Origin: Epiperipatus broadwayi
Lineage: Eukaryota; Onychophora; Udeonychophora; Euonychophora; Peripatidae
Length of the DNA: 64,000 nt
Direction of reading: 5' to 3'
NCBI GenBank assembly: GCA_028023455.1
Contig: JAQFVV010000351.1
Location: 126,001-190,000 of the forward strand
In this document: positions 49,795-63,400 of the stretch, in pieces
Layout: every line of letters begins with the position of its first letter
Position numbering within the stretch: the first letter of the stretch is position 1
Notes under the pieces: model-generated
The model's input: only the letters and a program-made list of their open reading frames with translations
What the model was told of the DNA's origin: nothing
Databases searched by the model: none
Made by a program: the position numbers and the translations under genes

Positions 49795-52700
49795 GTTCAA
49801 AAGATGGCGCTTTACCAAAACCACCGAACAAGTGTTAAATTTGTTTACATAAACGAAAAAAGAGTCAGAATTAACTACCTCTTTCATTTGCTCACCGCCA
49901 GATCAGCTGATTTCAAGCTGGTTTGCTCTCCTCAGTGAGGGATAGAGTATAGAAACTAGATCTAAACACTGACTCTCAAGTGTTCATGCAAAACGTTTCT
50001 ATCAGATTGCAAGCATGAATTTTTCAGACCGGTAAAGTCTTCAAACTCAGCCTAGCAAGCCAGATATTTATATGGGTCTGATCTCAGTTCAGTATCACCA
50101 TATAATCAAAGTCTCTGCAATATATATCATTGCAAGAAAACTTTAAAGGTACATTTATGAAAAACAAAAACAAGTTACTCACGTAACCTGCTATCACTTG
50201 TTATTTATGTTCAAAAGATGGCGCTTTACCAAAACCACCGAACAAGTGTTAAATTTGTTTACATAAACGAAAAAAGAGTCAGAATTAAATACCTCTTTCA
50301 TTTGCTCACCCCCAGATCAGCTGATTTCAAGCTGGTTTGCTCTCCTCAGTGGGGGATAGAGTATAGAAACTAGATCTAAACACTGACTCTCAAGTGTTTA
50401 TGCAAAACATTTCTATCAGATTGCAAGCGTGAATTTTTCAGACCGGTAAAGTCTTCAAACTCAGCCTAGCAAGCCAGATATTTATATGGGTCTGATCTCA
50501 GTTCAGTATCACCATATAATCAAAGTCTCTGCAATATATATCATTGCAAGAAAACTTTAAAGGTACATTTATGAAAAACAAAAACAAGTTACTCACGTAA
50601 CCTGCTATCACTTGTTATTTATGTTCAAAAGATGGCGCTTTACCATTTGTTTACATAAACGAAAAAAGAGTCAGAATTAACTACCTCTTTCATTTGCTCA
50701 CCCCCAGATCAGCTGATTTCAAGCTGGTTTGCTCTCCTCAGTGAGGGATAGAGTATAGAAACTAGATCTAAACACTGACTCTCAAGTGTTTATGCAAAAC
50801 GTTTCTATCAGATTGCAAGCGTGAATTTTTCAGACCAATAAAGTCTTCACACTCAGCCTAGCAAGCCAGATATTTATATGGGTCTGATCTCAGTTCAGTA
50901 TCACCATATAATCAAAGTCTCTGCAATATATATCATTGCAAGAAAACTTTAAAGGTACATTTATGAAAAACAAAAACAAGTTACTCACGTAACCTGCTAT
51001 CACTTGTTATTTATGTTCAAAAGATGGCGCTTTACCAAAACCACCGAACAAGTGTTAGATTTGTTTACATAAACGAAAAAAGAGTCAGAATTAACTACCT
51101 CTTTCATTTGCTCACCCCCAGATCAGCTGATTTCAAGCTGGTTTGCTCTCCTCAGTGAGGGATAGAGTATAGAAACTAGATCTAAACACTGACTCTCAAG
51201 TGTTTATGCAAAACGTTTCTATCAGATTGCAAGCGTGAATTTTTCAGACCGGTAAAGTCTTCAAACTCAGCCTAGCAAGCCAGATATTTATATGGGTCTG
51301 ATCTCAGTTCAGTATCACCATATAATCAAAGTCTCTGCAATATATATCATTGCAAGAAAACTTTAAAGGTACATTTATGAAAAACAAAAACAAGTTACTC
51401 ACGTAACCTGCTATCACTTGTTATTTATGTTCAAAAGATGGCGCTTTACCAAAACCACCGAACAAGTGTTAAATTTGTTTACATAAACGAAAAAAGAGTC
51501 AGAATTAACTACCTCTTTCATTTGCTCACCCCCAGATCAGCTGATTTCAAGCTGGTTTGCTCTCCTCAGTGAGGGATAGAATATAGAAACTAGATCTAAA
51601 CACTGACTCTCAAGTGTTTATGCAAAACGTTTCTATCAGATTGCAAGCGTGAATTTTTCAGACCGGTAAAGTCTTCAAACTCAGCCTAGAAAGCCAGATA
51701 TTTATATGGGTCTGATCTCAGTTCAGTATCACCATATAATCAAAGTCTCTGCAATATATATCATTGCAAGAAAACTTTAAAGGTACATTTATGAAAAACA
51801 AAAACAAGTTACTCACGTAACCTGCTATCACTTGTTATTTATGTTCAAAAGATGGCGCTTTACCAAAACCACCGAACAAATGTTAAATTTGTTTACATAA
51901 ACAAAAAAGAGTCAGAATTAACTACCTCTTTCATTTGCTCACCCCCAGATCAGCTGATTTCAAGCTGTTTTGCTTTCCTCAGTGAGGGATGGAGTATAGA
52001 AACTAGATCTAAACACTGACTCTCAAGTGTTTATGCAAAACGTTTCTATCAGATTGCAAGTGTGAATTTTTTAGACCTGTAAAGTCTTTAAACTCAGCCT
52101 AGCAAGCCAGATATTTATATGGGTCTGATCTCAGTCCAGTATCACCATATAATCAAAGTCTCTGCAATATATATCATTGCAAGAAAACTTTAAAGGTACA
52201 TTTATGAAAAACAAAACCAAGTTACTCACGTAACCTGCTATCACTTGTTATTTATGTTCAAAAGATGGCGCTTTACCAAAACCACCGAACAAGTGTTAAA
52301 TTTGTTTACATAAACCAAAAAAGAGTCAGAATTAACTACCTCTTTCATTTGCTCACCCCCAGATCAGCTGATTTCAAGCTGGTTTGCTCTCCTCAGTGAG
52401 GGATAGAGTATAGAAACTAGATCTAAACACTGACTCTCAAGTGTTTATGCAAAACGTTTCTATCAGATTGCAAGCATGAATTTTTCAGACTGGTAAAGTC
52501 TTCAAACTCAGCCTAGCAAGCCAGATATTTATATGGGTCTGATCTCAGTTCAGTATCACCATATAATCAAAGTCTCTGCAATATATATCATTGCAAGAAA
52601 ACTTTAAACGTACATTTATGAAAAACAAAAACAAGTTACTCACGTAACCTGCTATCACTTGTTATTTATGTTCAAAAGATGGCGCTTTACCAAAACCACC

Positions 52701-53730
52701 GAACAAGTGTTAAATTTGTTTACATAAACGAAAAAGAGTCAGAATTAACTACGTCTTTCATTTGCTCACCCCAAGATCAGCTGATTTCAAGCTGGTTTGC
52801 TCTCCTCAGTGAGGGATAGAGTATAGAAACTAGATCTAAACACTGACTCTCAAGTGTTTATGCAAAACGTTTCTATCAGATTGCAAGCGTGAATTTTTCA
52901 TAAATGTACCTTTAAAGTTTTCTTGCAATGATATATATTGCAGAGACTTTGATTATATGGTGATACTGAACTGAGATCAGACCCATATAAATATCTGGCT
53001 TGCTAGGCTGAGTTTGAAGACTTTACCGGTCTGAAAAATTCACGCTTGCAATCTGATAGAAACGTTTTGCATAAACACTTGAGAGTCAGTGTTTAGATCT
53101 AGTTTCTATACTCTATCCCTCACTGAGGAGAGCAAACCAGCTTGAAATCAGCTGATCTGGGGGTGAGCAAATGAAAGAGGTAGTTAATTCTGACTCTTTT
53201 TTCGTTTATGTAAACAAATTTAACACTTGTTCGGTGGTTTTGGTAAAGCACCATCTTTTGAACATAAATAACAAGTGATAGCAGGTTACGTGAGTAACTT
53301 GTTTTTGTTTTTCATAAATGTACCTTTAAAGTTTTCTTGCAATGATATATATTGCAGAGACTTTGATTATATGGTGATACTGAACTGAGATCAGACCCAT
53401 ATAAATATCTGGCTTGCTAGGCTGAGTTTGAAGACTTTACCAGTCTGAAAAATTCACGCTTGCAATCTGATAAAAACGTTTTGCATAAACACTTGAGAGT
53501 CAGTGTTTAGATCTAGTTTCTATACTCTATCCCTCACTGAGGAGAGCAAATCAGCTTGAAATCAGCTGATCTGGGGGTGAGCAAATGAAAGAGGTAGTTA
53601 ATTCTGACTCTTTTTTCGTTTATGTAAACAAATTTAACACTTGTTTGGTGGTTTTGGTAAAGCGCCATCTTTTGAACATAAATAACAAGTGATAGCAGGT
53701 TACGTGAGTAACTTGGTTTTTGTTTTTCAT
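49795..53730. repeat. 414-bp satellite: direct array capped by an inverted block
   Basis: Head-to-tail units open with GTTCAAAAGATGGCGCTTTA at 49795, 50209, 50623, 51015, 51429, 51843, 52256 and 52670. Lengths are 414, 414, 392, 414, 414, 413 and 414, and the last is cut at about 52900. Unit 3 has a 22-base deletion near its start. Unit 6 is the most diverged. From about 52894 to 53730 the same satellite continues in reverse complement (period 414), ending with a partial unit. (AT)n runs abut both outer ends. Monomers contain the palindrome-like GATCAGCTGATTTC, GTTAC-TCAC-GTAAC, and a TATA-like ATATTTATATGGG. No open frame. Whether it is a tandem core of a DNA transposon is unknown. Confidence 0.96.
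52894..53730 (-). repeat. Inverted block of the 414-bp satellite
   Basis: About 837 bases of reverse-complement satellite: a partial unit to 53263, one full unit 53264-53677, and 53 bases more. The direct-to-inverted switch occurs at a shared TTTTTCA (52894-52900). About 53031-53730 can pair with about 52200-52900 around a ~130-base loop. Confidence 0.93.
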
Positions 53731-54110
53731 ATATATATATATGCTGGCTTCACCATTCACTGTGGACTAACTAAGACCCTAAGTCCAATCGCAGTGAATG
53801 TATGTTTCTTTTTCAAACTAAATTTATCGTTTTCTCAAATAGTTGCCTAAATTAAAGAAGGAATTGTGTTAAAGAGAAAAGATTTAATAAAATAAAATAT
53901 AGAAAGTTAAAATTATATTTGCAAATATTTTAAAATATATGTTGGAAGAATTCGATAAGATAAATTTTTTTAATTAAATAGAATCCATTAAGAAAAGAAA
54001 TTTAATTAGTAAAACATTTTTCTGAATTAGATAAAAAAATAGATAACAGGAAAATTTGAAACAACGGGCATGATTCACTACTAATTAGCAGATTAAAAAC
54101 ATAATGGAAA
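53731..54110. other. AT-rich spacer next to the satellite
   Basis: After a short (AT)n run come a GC-richer 60 bases, then AT-rich sequence. No gene. Confidence 0.5.
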
Positions 54111-54560
54111 AAGGGTATAAATAAAGAACTTTTCTTTTGTTCTTGGTCTTATGCTTGCGGGTAACCAGTGCTGAAGGTCAAAGAGAAAATCTTAAGAATT
54201 TTGTTGGAAGAAATTTTGCTGAAAGATTGGACAATATAGCGAACTCTTGCTTGCTCTACTTACTTCAAGCTGCACTCTATTCTTTCAGCACATAAATAAA
54301 AAAATCCAGAAAATGTGTTGCTCATGCAAAAATGCAGGGGTAACCTCTTTGCCTTTGCTCTCCTGAGCCATTCCTGAGGCCGGAGTTCTAATCATGTAGG
54401 CCAGCCGGAGAACTAAAGTGTCTGCCCTGTATCTGTGAATATCTGCCCTCAAACATGAAAAAACAAAGTTGAAGAACCGGAAAGACTTGCGATAAACCTC
54501 TAATGAACTCATCTTGACCCATCACATCTAGTTACTGGTAACGTTACCATAAATTAACAA
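54111..54560. other. GC-richer patch of unknown origin
   Basis: Markedly less AT-rich than the surroundings. It is open on the minus strand for 75 codons (54512-54285), with no recognised domain. It ends with the palindrome TGGTAACGTTACCA (54535-54548). A segment at about 54291-54345 (CACATAAATAAAAAAATCCA and GCTCAT) resembles 60211-60260, which suggests a shared mobile element rather than a gene. An unrecognised non-coding or UTR exon is an alternative. Confidence 0.35.
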
Positions 54561-55289
54561 AAAAATCTCTTTGTAATTTACAAATTCACTCTAGCTAGAA
54601 TTATGTTTTTCTACATATGTTTTTTTTTTAAATCTATGTGTTCGTATCTTGTCAAATTATATTTCATTAATTGCTTTTTTTTTCTTTTTTTTTATATCAT
54701 AATGGGAGTGGTTATTATATATAATGGTGGCCATAGTTCTTATTAATTTAATTGAAAAATACTTCGTTTAACTTTCCGCCATTATACTCCCGTAATTAAG
54801 TTATTTATTTTATATAAATATTTATTTAGAAAGAAAAGGAAGCAAATCATAGAAAGTGCAAAACTCTATTTTAAAATCAAGATTTAAATTGCTAAATATT
54901 CTATTATAAAACTTTCCAAACTTTAACTTAGTTTTTTTTTTGTATATATATAAAAGAAAGATCCTTATCAAATGCCTGTATATTTTAGTCAATGAAGGGT
55001 TACAAATTTAAAGTTACATTTTAAAGAGCATGAAATAAAATGTGCACATTTATATTTTAGTAATAAGAGAGAGTACATTTTGACAATATGTATTAAAAAT
55101 TATTAAATAGCATTGGCTCAGGGTTGGTCGGTTAAACTTGAACTAAACCAATAAATATCTGCCCACTTGTTTTGTTTTAGTAATTCAAATTTTTATAAAG
55201 GTAAAGTTACTATTTTTCTGCGGATTTTCAGTGATAGTTGAGCTTTCCTAATATGTTTATATTTTGCAGAGGGTTTCTTTTTAAACTTA
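54561..55289. other. AT-rich spacer
   Basis: Nothing recognised. Confidence 0.55.
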
Positions 55290-55850
55290 AAGATCGTTGA
55301 CCATATTTATGTGGCATCGTGCCTCAGGTGATCTACTGGGCCACTCAGCATATATTACAGTGCTTCTTTTGCCAAGTTTGCTTAGATTAACATACCTACA
55401 TTAGGACCTTCTGAAAAACAAATAAATTGTTCTGGATCTTATGTCAATCTCAGTCCTTTTAATGTACGTAACTGGACATAAGCAACAAAAACTCTGATCC
55501 TGAATCCGGGTCACACGTTTAGCGAACGGGTTCCATTTTTCTCTCTAACCTAGTTTAGAGATGGAGAGCTATCCGGTCTTGGGTTAACCTCTTGGTAACT
55601 GTTATGTCTCGAGATGCATGGTCTTGTATATTTATATTTATTAGGAAATCTTTCTCAAAATCTCATAGAAATGTTTCAATTATGGCTGGAAATTCCTGCT
55701 GGGGTCACTTTATCATTCTTCTTAAATCATAAGTAGGGTTGTGATTTAAACCTGTCCAAAGTGTTTAGTTGAGTTTGACCACCTATTTATTTCTATGTTC
55801 TCCAACCTAGAGTTAATGAATCATGTCTCTCTCTCTCTTGATTTCTTTTA
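55290..55850. other. GC-richer patch, unidentified repeat or exon
   Basis: Balanced composition with several CpG sites (for example around 55505-55535 and 55570-55612), unlike the flanks. No frame is open for long in either strand and no partner copy is in the window. It may be a single copy of an interspersed element. Confidence 0.3.
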
Positions 55851-58800
55851 CGTAACACTTCCATTGGCTGAAATATTTTAAAGAAGAAATTATAACATAA
55901 AATTTTGTCTGTTCTTATCATTACAATCAATGGATCTTTCATATATGTCTATCCAGTTGCAGTGAAAATAGCCTGCGACACTATAAAGCATTGTGTGAAT
56001 TATTTTAATGTCAATAATAAAAATTTCTGTTATCTTTCATTCACTATAAATAAAACCACTTAATATTGTTTTTCTTTTGTGACATTCGTATGTACATCTG
56101 GTCATTATATATGTAAAAATTCCTTTTCGTGGTCTCTTCTCTCCCTGACCACTGGGCATACATTAAGATTAAATTCTAGTGAGGTTTGGGGAGTAAGTCG
56201 CTTAGTAGCAATTTAGAGGAGTAAGTGAGGTTCAAACCCCTTCTATCTGCATTTCTAGGTTAGGTTAAAGCAGCTCTACTTTTCTTACCGTGCACTTAAA
56301 ATATTTTAAAAGCAAATAAATAAATAATCTAGGATTTTTTAGAGTGTTGATAGTGAGATGTGGCATCTGATATTTTATTTTCAATTTGACAATCTCATTG
56401 AAAATCAGCTTTTTTTGACTTATTAAGCTATGAAGAATAATTGGTAACAATCTACTTCAATACCTACATTCAATTTTCTCTCTGTTTCTTTAAAACATTG
56501 CACTACATCACGAAATAATTTTGGAATAACTAATCAATAAATATAAGATTCAACATAATTTGTATACCTAAAATCAAGATTCATAAAGAGTTTCAAAAAT
56601 ACAGCAGAAAACTAAAAGATAAAAGTGAAACTTTTTTCACACACTAGAAAAAAATTTTTTTTTTTAGTTTTTAGAAATTAATTTAAAAATAAACTTTCTG
56701 TTTTTTATTGATATTGTTAAAATATTTTTACTTGAATCAAATGAAATGAAAACATTATACTTGGAGAAGTTCATTTAAATTTGTCTTTTTTTAATTTTTG
56801 AAAAATTGATAAAAATAAATTGCATTAGGTTTTTCATTTAGATGTCATGGCATCTATGAAGCTAAGAAGGAGTTTAGAACAGTTTGCATTGCCCATCCAT
56901 ACCAAATTACTCAGTCCATATACGTGGTGTGATAGCTTCTTTTATTTTATTTTTATGAAATAAGGAGTAAAGAATTATCACACAATGGAAAACCAAAGAA
57001 ATAAGAAGGAAGTTTCAATTTAATCTTTTTATAATTTGTTGTGGTTATTGTTTCAAAGCCAGACAGTTCATTTAACGTGTAGTGAATGTAGCTGACAATT
57101 ATTGTTTTCATAAAAGTGAACAATACTTAGAATAGATTCTATTTTTCCATCTCCAGCTTTCCTAAAAACCAAATAAAAAATGTTAAATTTTAAAGACAAA
57201 TAAACAATTGCAAACAAATCTATCAATTCAAACAAGATGTTGTTTGAAAATATACCCAAATGAACTAGAAATGTCTTTATTAGATAGTATTATAAGAATT
57301 CCAAATCAACTTTAAAAACTTACAATTGACCATACTTCCCCTCTTTTCAACACCCACACAACCCTCCCATTTTCCCAAAGCCAAATAAATTGGAAAAATC
57401 CAAATAATACTAGATGTTTGAAAAAAAAAAAAGAGACCTGTTTAAAAAAATCTTTTAAATTCTACTTTGAATGTATAAATTGTGTAATATTAAAATAAAT
57501 CACTTTTCCAAATGCAAACAATTTTTGATTTATCCATTGGTCACCCTAATATTCTTTCATGGCATTGAAGCAGTGTTTAAAGATTCAACTAAATATAAAT
57601 CAAATATAGACTGGTACTGAATAATTTGACTTTCATAAATAATAGAGATGTCATTTTTAGTATGAATGTTTTATTTAATGGTTGCAATATGGTAGAGTTA
57701 ATATTATAACTCTGTGATCATCATTACTTATATTATTAAAAAAAATCATTTATATAAAAAATAAAAGGTTTAAAATACTTTAGCATAAGTCTTGAAAAAT
57801 ATTTCAGTAATACTATTAATCACTTAATAAACCATAGTATATTATCTTGCTGTTCTAATTATAAAAATCTACTAAATTCATTCATAAGATTGTTTACAAA
57901 TTTATTAAGCATATTTAAGTGATAAGATCTTGCTAAGTATTCATTAATGTAAATATAATTAGACAAGTAGAAACTTAGAGTGCTTTAAAAATAAAATAAC
58001 CCATAATTATGGTAAATGCCAGGAAAAAATTCATGTATCAAACAGTGTTGTTTGAAAGATTTTAATTAGATTGATAGCCACATGATGAATATATAGTCTA
58101 TTTTAATATGTGCTAAAAAACGTATCTTGCTCCAATGATAAAGTTACATATATAATTTACTGTAAAAATAATTGAATGATTTTGTTACTCATGAGTTTAT
58201 AATATAGTTTGAGAACTGATAAAAAATGGTCTTTGATCTATGATCTCTGATCTATGGTCTTTGATCTCCAGAATATGACACTGAACAGGTATAAACCACT
58301 GAAAGGTTAATTTTAAGAGAGTTATTTTTTTCCCTAATTGAGGAAGGATTTAAAGTTAGGTATATAGCATCATAATAAAATATAATTGAACACATAGACG
58401 ATTTGGAAATATAGCAAATAATATATTGATTTTAGCATCAAATTTGTGTTTTGAAATAAAAAAAAGTATTTCTCAAGAATTTATGTTGCATTAAAAACAT
58501 AAATATTCAGGGATATAATGACTGGAAAAACTGCAAACAGTTTATTTATAAATTTAATAGCTAAAATTAAATCTCTGCAAGAATGATTGCTCATTATACT
58601 TGTATAATTACTCTTTGAATATTATGAAGAATAAATAAAAAAACTACTCTGGTTTTCTGTCAACAAATATATGTATAACATTTAAAACTATTAATTTTAA
58701 TAATTGAAAATTCTATTTCATTTTTAATTTCTCAAAGATTATTGTGAAAATTGAAATCTATTATAATTATAGTTGCTGCACAAAGATCTTCTGGAAAAGA

Positions 58801-60170
58801 GAATCGAGTCATTTTATATTGTAAGTTTAACTATTGGATACATAAAAATATTTATCAGAATGATGATAGATGTATATTATTTTCCTATGTTTTTGGCATT
58901 TTTTATTATTTTTCTTTCAATGTTGTAGCTATGATAATTAATGTTGATATTTTATCTTCCCATGGATATGTTTTTTTTTTAGATAGATATATGAAAATAT
59001 AGACATTCCAATATTAGGTAAAAACAACAATATGCATATTACTCTCCTAGTATTTGGCACATAAATGCATCACACATATGTTTAGTAAGTTAATATTCAA
59101 GAATTATCAGGTATAGAGAACAATGCTTGGAATATTATGAAATTTTGAAGAAATTGTGTAAATTAAACTATACATATTTCTTATAAATTACGTAAATATC
59201 TTTTGTGTGGTTTAAAAAAGAATATTACTTAAAATATATAAAAATGTTATAACTCTTGAACAACTCCCATAAAATACGTAAAGAAAACTCATTTATTAAT
59301 GTGTATATATACTGTAATCACGAGCTTTGCCATGGTTGTAGTTAAATTGCTTGTTTTAAATTTTTTGCTAAAAAAAAAGGATAATGAAATTGATTATATT
59401 AAGTTCTGCTGTGTAAACAGCTTAGACATGCTATACCAGCAGTTAGACTTAATTATTTTATTTCAGTAGCATAAGTTATTATAGCTGATAACTTTTATAT
59501 TTAATTTCATGTACATAGTCAAACAAGAATAAAGTATAGTAAGAATTAAAAATCAAATCTTATTCAATTAATTAAAGCTGAAATTCAATGGGAGATTTAT
59601 TAGAGATAATTTTATATGTTTAAAAAAATTATAGGCTAGTTAATAAGTTCATTAGTTATAAAATGTTGTTATTAAAGTAATTAAAATAGTTAGCCTATTA
59701 TTTATTAACTGTGTTAGAAAAGTTATAAAGAATGAAGTTAGTTTATTAATTATAAAATGAAATATTTACAAGTATTTAATATTTGTGAGGTTTAATATTC
59801 AGCATATAAAATTCAAGATAATAAGTTAATTGTATTAATTTCTGGTATGTGTATGTGTGGATAAGAATGCTTGCCCACTACTATAAAATGTTATTTATTA
59901 AAATAAATATTACTTAAATTTGTGTGATTATTTAATAATGTTATAGTTCATTTATTTAAAAAATAAATGTAAGTTAAATAATATCTGAGCATCTCATAAA
60001 TTAAAAGTATTAATAATTATTAAAAAAGGTAATATTATAAAACAGTTTCTTTTATCAGTTATTTAATTTAATTTTGTTTTAATAAATTATGAAAGGTCAA
60101 TCAGAGTTAATAAACTTTAATAGAAACTGTCACATGATAATTTGAAATTAATTGCTATTATGTAATTTAA
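55851..60170. other. AT-rich spacer
   Basis: No supported gene. A GC-richer piece at 56135-56270 contains GAGGTTCAAACCCC (B-box-like) and CCCTGACCACTGGG; the latter is also present at 47207-47220. It may therefore be a fragment of a tRNA-derived retroposon. A short GATCTATG/GATCTCTG micro-repeat lies at 58231-58268. Confidence 0.45.
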
Positions 60171-60400
60171 TTTTTAGTTCCTGGTTCTAGTTGAAATAGT
60201 TTTTACCAGGGGCATAAATAAAAAAAATCCAGGTAACTTATTGGCTGCTCATTAAGATATGAAAATCTATAAATAGGATAACTTAGGGTGCATGAGAGCT
60301 TTTTGTCTGGTTTTGCTCACTCTCTTTCTCTTGCTGACTGTTCATTTTGACTGTGGGCTTTCATAACATAGTGATAATTTTTTTGTAAATGTTTTTTTTT
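60171..60400 (+). other. Promoter-like patch, possible solo-LTR fragment
   Basis: Contains ATTGGCTGC (inverted CCAAT) at about 60240 and TATAAATAGG at about 60269, about 30 bases apart, followed by a less AT-rich stretch with CT-rich sequence. The 60211-60260 part resembles 54291-54345. No boundaries or duplications were found, so this is tentative. Confidence 0.3.
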
Positions 60401-63400
60401 GTTTAAATAAGTATGTACTGCTAGATTAAGACAAGTATTGGCTCATTCATGCCTAATCTAATCAGGAAGTCTAGGATAATTAGCAAAGATGCTCACTGTT
60501 GTTTTTTACTTAGCAATAAATCTAAAATGGGACCATTTCAAGATAGAGATAGTATAATTTCATATTTTCAAGCATGTGTATGAACTACGTACTTTACTAA
60601 TTTATTGTTAATATTCTCTACCTTTATTGCATTCACCTCTTCACTCTTCCTTAATAAATTAATTAAATTTCTTATAATATTTTAAAAAACAAGACTTTAA
60701 ACTGTTTATTGGATCATGTTGGTGTTATATATATATGTAATTTTAATTAAATATTACTTAAATCTACCATTGATAGATTGTTCAAATTTATTTTAATGAT
60801 AAAATGAAGAAATTCTTCAATGGAGTTTAACTTTATTAGACTTTAAAGAATTAACCTCTGAATGACAAGAGGAATAATTCTAATTATTCTCTTCATTATA
60901 TGATTTATGTGCTTGACTTAATTTTTTTTTTTTTATGTGGAAAGGAAAAACTTGTTCATTGAAAGTTCTTAAAACATTACCTATGATATTTTATAAAGAA
61001 TGTATTTCTAATAGGAAAAATGAAATGTGTCACAATTAATTATTGTAAAAAGTATTATTTAAAAATGGAAAAAAAAATAACAGAGAAAGCCTTTAATCTA
61101 AAATATGTTATATAAGTTAAAAATTTATGTATTTTCAGAAAAAGTAATTTTTAATTAATATTGCTAATTTTACTTTCATTTGAAGAAAATGATAACTTTG
61201 ATAAAAATGTGAAATGTTCTTTTAAAAGAAAGAAATTTTATTTAAGAAATGTATTCATAGATGTGTAAAAAGAAAATTTTAATAAGATTTTATATTTGAA
61301 TAAAATGGGGAAAAAACCCCCAGCTATAGTGAACTTTGTACAATCAATGGCTAGGTAAATGAATAGAAGTAAAATATACTGCAGTAATTCTTGTACGTGT
61401 CATTGGTTCTGGAAGGATATTGATATTTGTGTTACTTTAAATTTACAAAATGATGAATGAATTGCTTTAACATGACTTACCCTCCAAAGGATATTATTTT
61501 CCCACATCCAGCAACTCAACATGGCAGATGTCAGCCAAATGACTCTTAGTGTTTTTTTAAAAATATTTTTTATTTTATGATTATGTAAAGGATATTACAA
61601 ATTGTCAGGTAAAATTTTATGCATTTATTGTTATGTTGTTCAAGGTAAAAAATTTATGCAATTTATTTTGTTATTTAATTATTTTGTCATGAGGTAAATT
61701 ATATTGCTATACTTGTCCAGTTAAAGTGAATTTGTATTGCTTTACATTCACTAGGACTATTTCCTCAATACACATTTTATATATTTCTGGATAATAGATA
61801 AGTACCTAATATTTATCAAAAGCTCACCAAACATTTTAGCTAACATAACACAGGAATTTTATTATAACGCTAATAAGGTAGTATATTTTATATTTACTAC
61901 ATTTGGTATTGTTTTGCCTTTTCCATTTATATCCACTTTATTTTTAAAATATCATGCTGCTATTCATTATATGTGTATTTATTATTATTTGCAAAATTTA
62001 TTATGCTATTCAAGGTATATATTTTTTTCCAAAAGTCACTTCGACTTGTATTTGTTGTTGATTTTAATTATTTTCTGTATGAAATTTTTAGAGATAAATG
62101 ATTTATAGTTTCAAGTAATATTTATTTTATCTATTCAATGGTTATGTTTAGGATTAATATTCTTCTCATTTTTATTATTGCGAAATGCATTTGGCTTTAT
62201 TATCATTGTATAATTAATTATTGTACATTAGAGGATTGAGAATTGTTCTTCCCAATGACAGATATTTTTTTTCATGAGAGATTTTATTTTACTATTTCAT
62301 TATTGTCATTTATGCTTAGCTAATATAGCTGGATCCTTGGACAGAATTTTTCTATCATTTGTATTCCACTTCCATGTGCTAGAACCACATTCACACATAT
62401 ATTTATCTCAGAGAAGGTGTGTTGGAATATTCTATTGTTCTTTTTAGTATAGTAGTTGGAGCTTTGAGTAGCCTTTCCCTCATGAGGATATCTTATTTTT
62501 ATTCCACTGTGTAGGTGAAGTTAATGTATGCTTTATAATGGTTATGGCAATTGATAAGTTTGCATTTGAAATATATAGTCACTTCAGGGACACTTTTCTA
62601 TTCATAAAGTATAGGAATGGGATTAGTGTATGCATTGTACTGTTGTGCTTTGCTAGGAGTTATAATAAAACCAACATACATATTTTCTTAAAATTTAAAA
62701 TTTTATAATAGTATAATAAGATGTGCACATATATGTTTTATTATCATCACCATTCAGAAGTAATTCACTGATGGATTGTTAAGGCCATTACATGTTTCTT
62801 TAATAATTTATTATGTGGATATAAGCAAAAATTGGAGTGTGTATGATGCTTCTGAAAGATTTTACAATCTTCATGTTTAAATTAACACAATGCCAGATAT
62901 TATTTTCTTATCTATGTCAGGGATAATAATTAGTATTATAACAATCTGTAAAAAAAAAATACTAAGCTTTCTATCAAGGATTAAGTTTCTAATTTTATTT
63001 AGTGATTCTATAAATAAAGAATTATTTATACATGCTAATTAATAATAGCCAGATGGACATGAAAGTATATCTCTGATATTATTATTATTATTTTTTTAAA
63101 AAAAACCTTAGTAAATGATTATTCTATAACCATAGAATAGTATTTATATTCTGTTTGGAAGCGATTCCATATAATAACAAATTATTATTATTTTAAAACA
63201 AGTGTAATAGAATAAAAATAATTAGCCACAGTAGATGTTTTAAGAAAAAGTAAGTTATAGTTAACAAAAATGTCTAACATTGTAAATAAAAGCTTGATTT
63301 AAAAAGGGGATAAGTATTGATTTTGTTTTATTTTTATAAATGTATCATGTACACCATTACCCATGTTTGGCAAAGAACCTTCATGTGAAATGTTATCTTA

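Noticed and set aside
49795-53730. CRISPR array
   Set aside because: Units are 414 bp, contiguous and without unique spacers, in a eukaryotic context; this is a satellite.
54285-54512. Minus-strand 75-codon frame
   Set aside because: Ends in the A-run shared with another patch at 60 kb; more likely repeat-derived than a gene.
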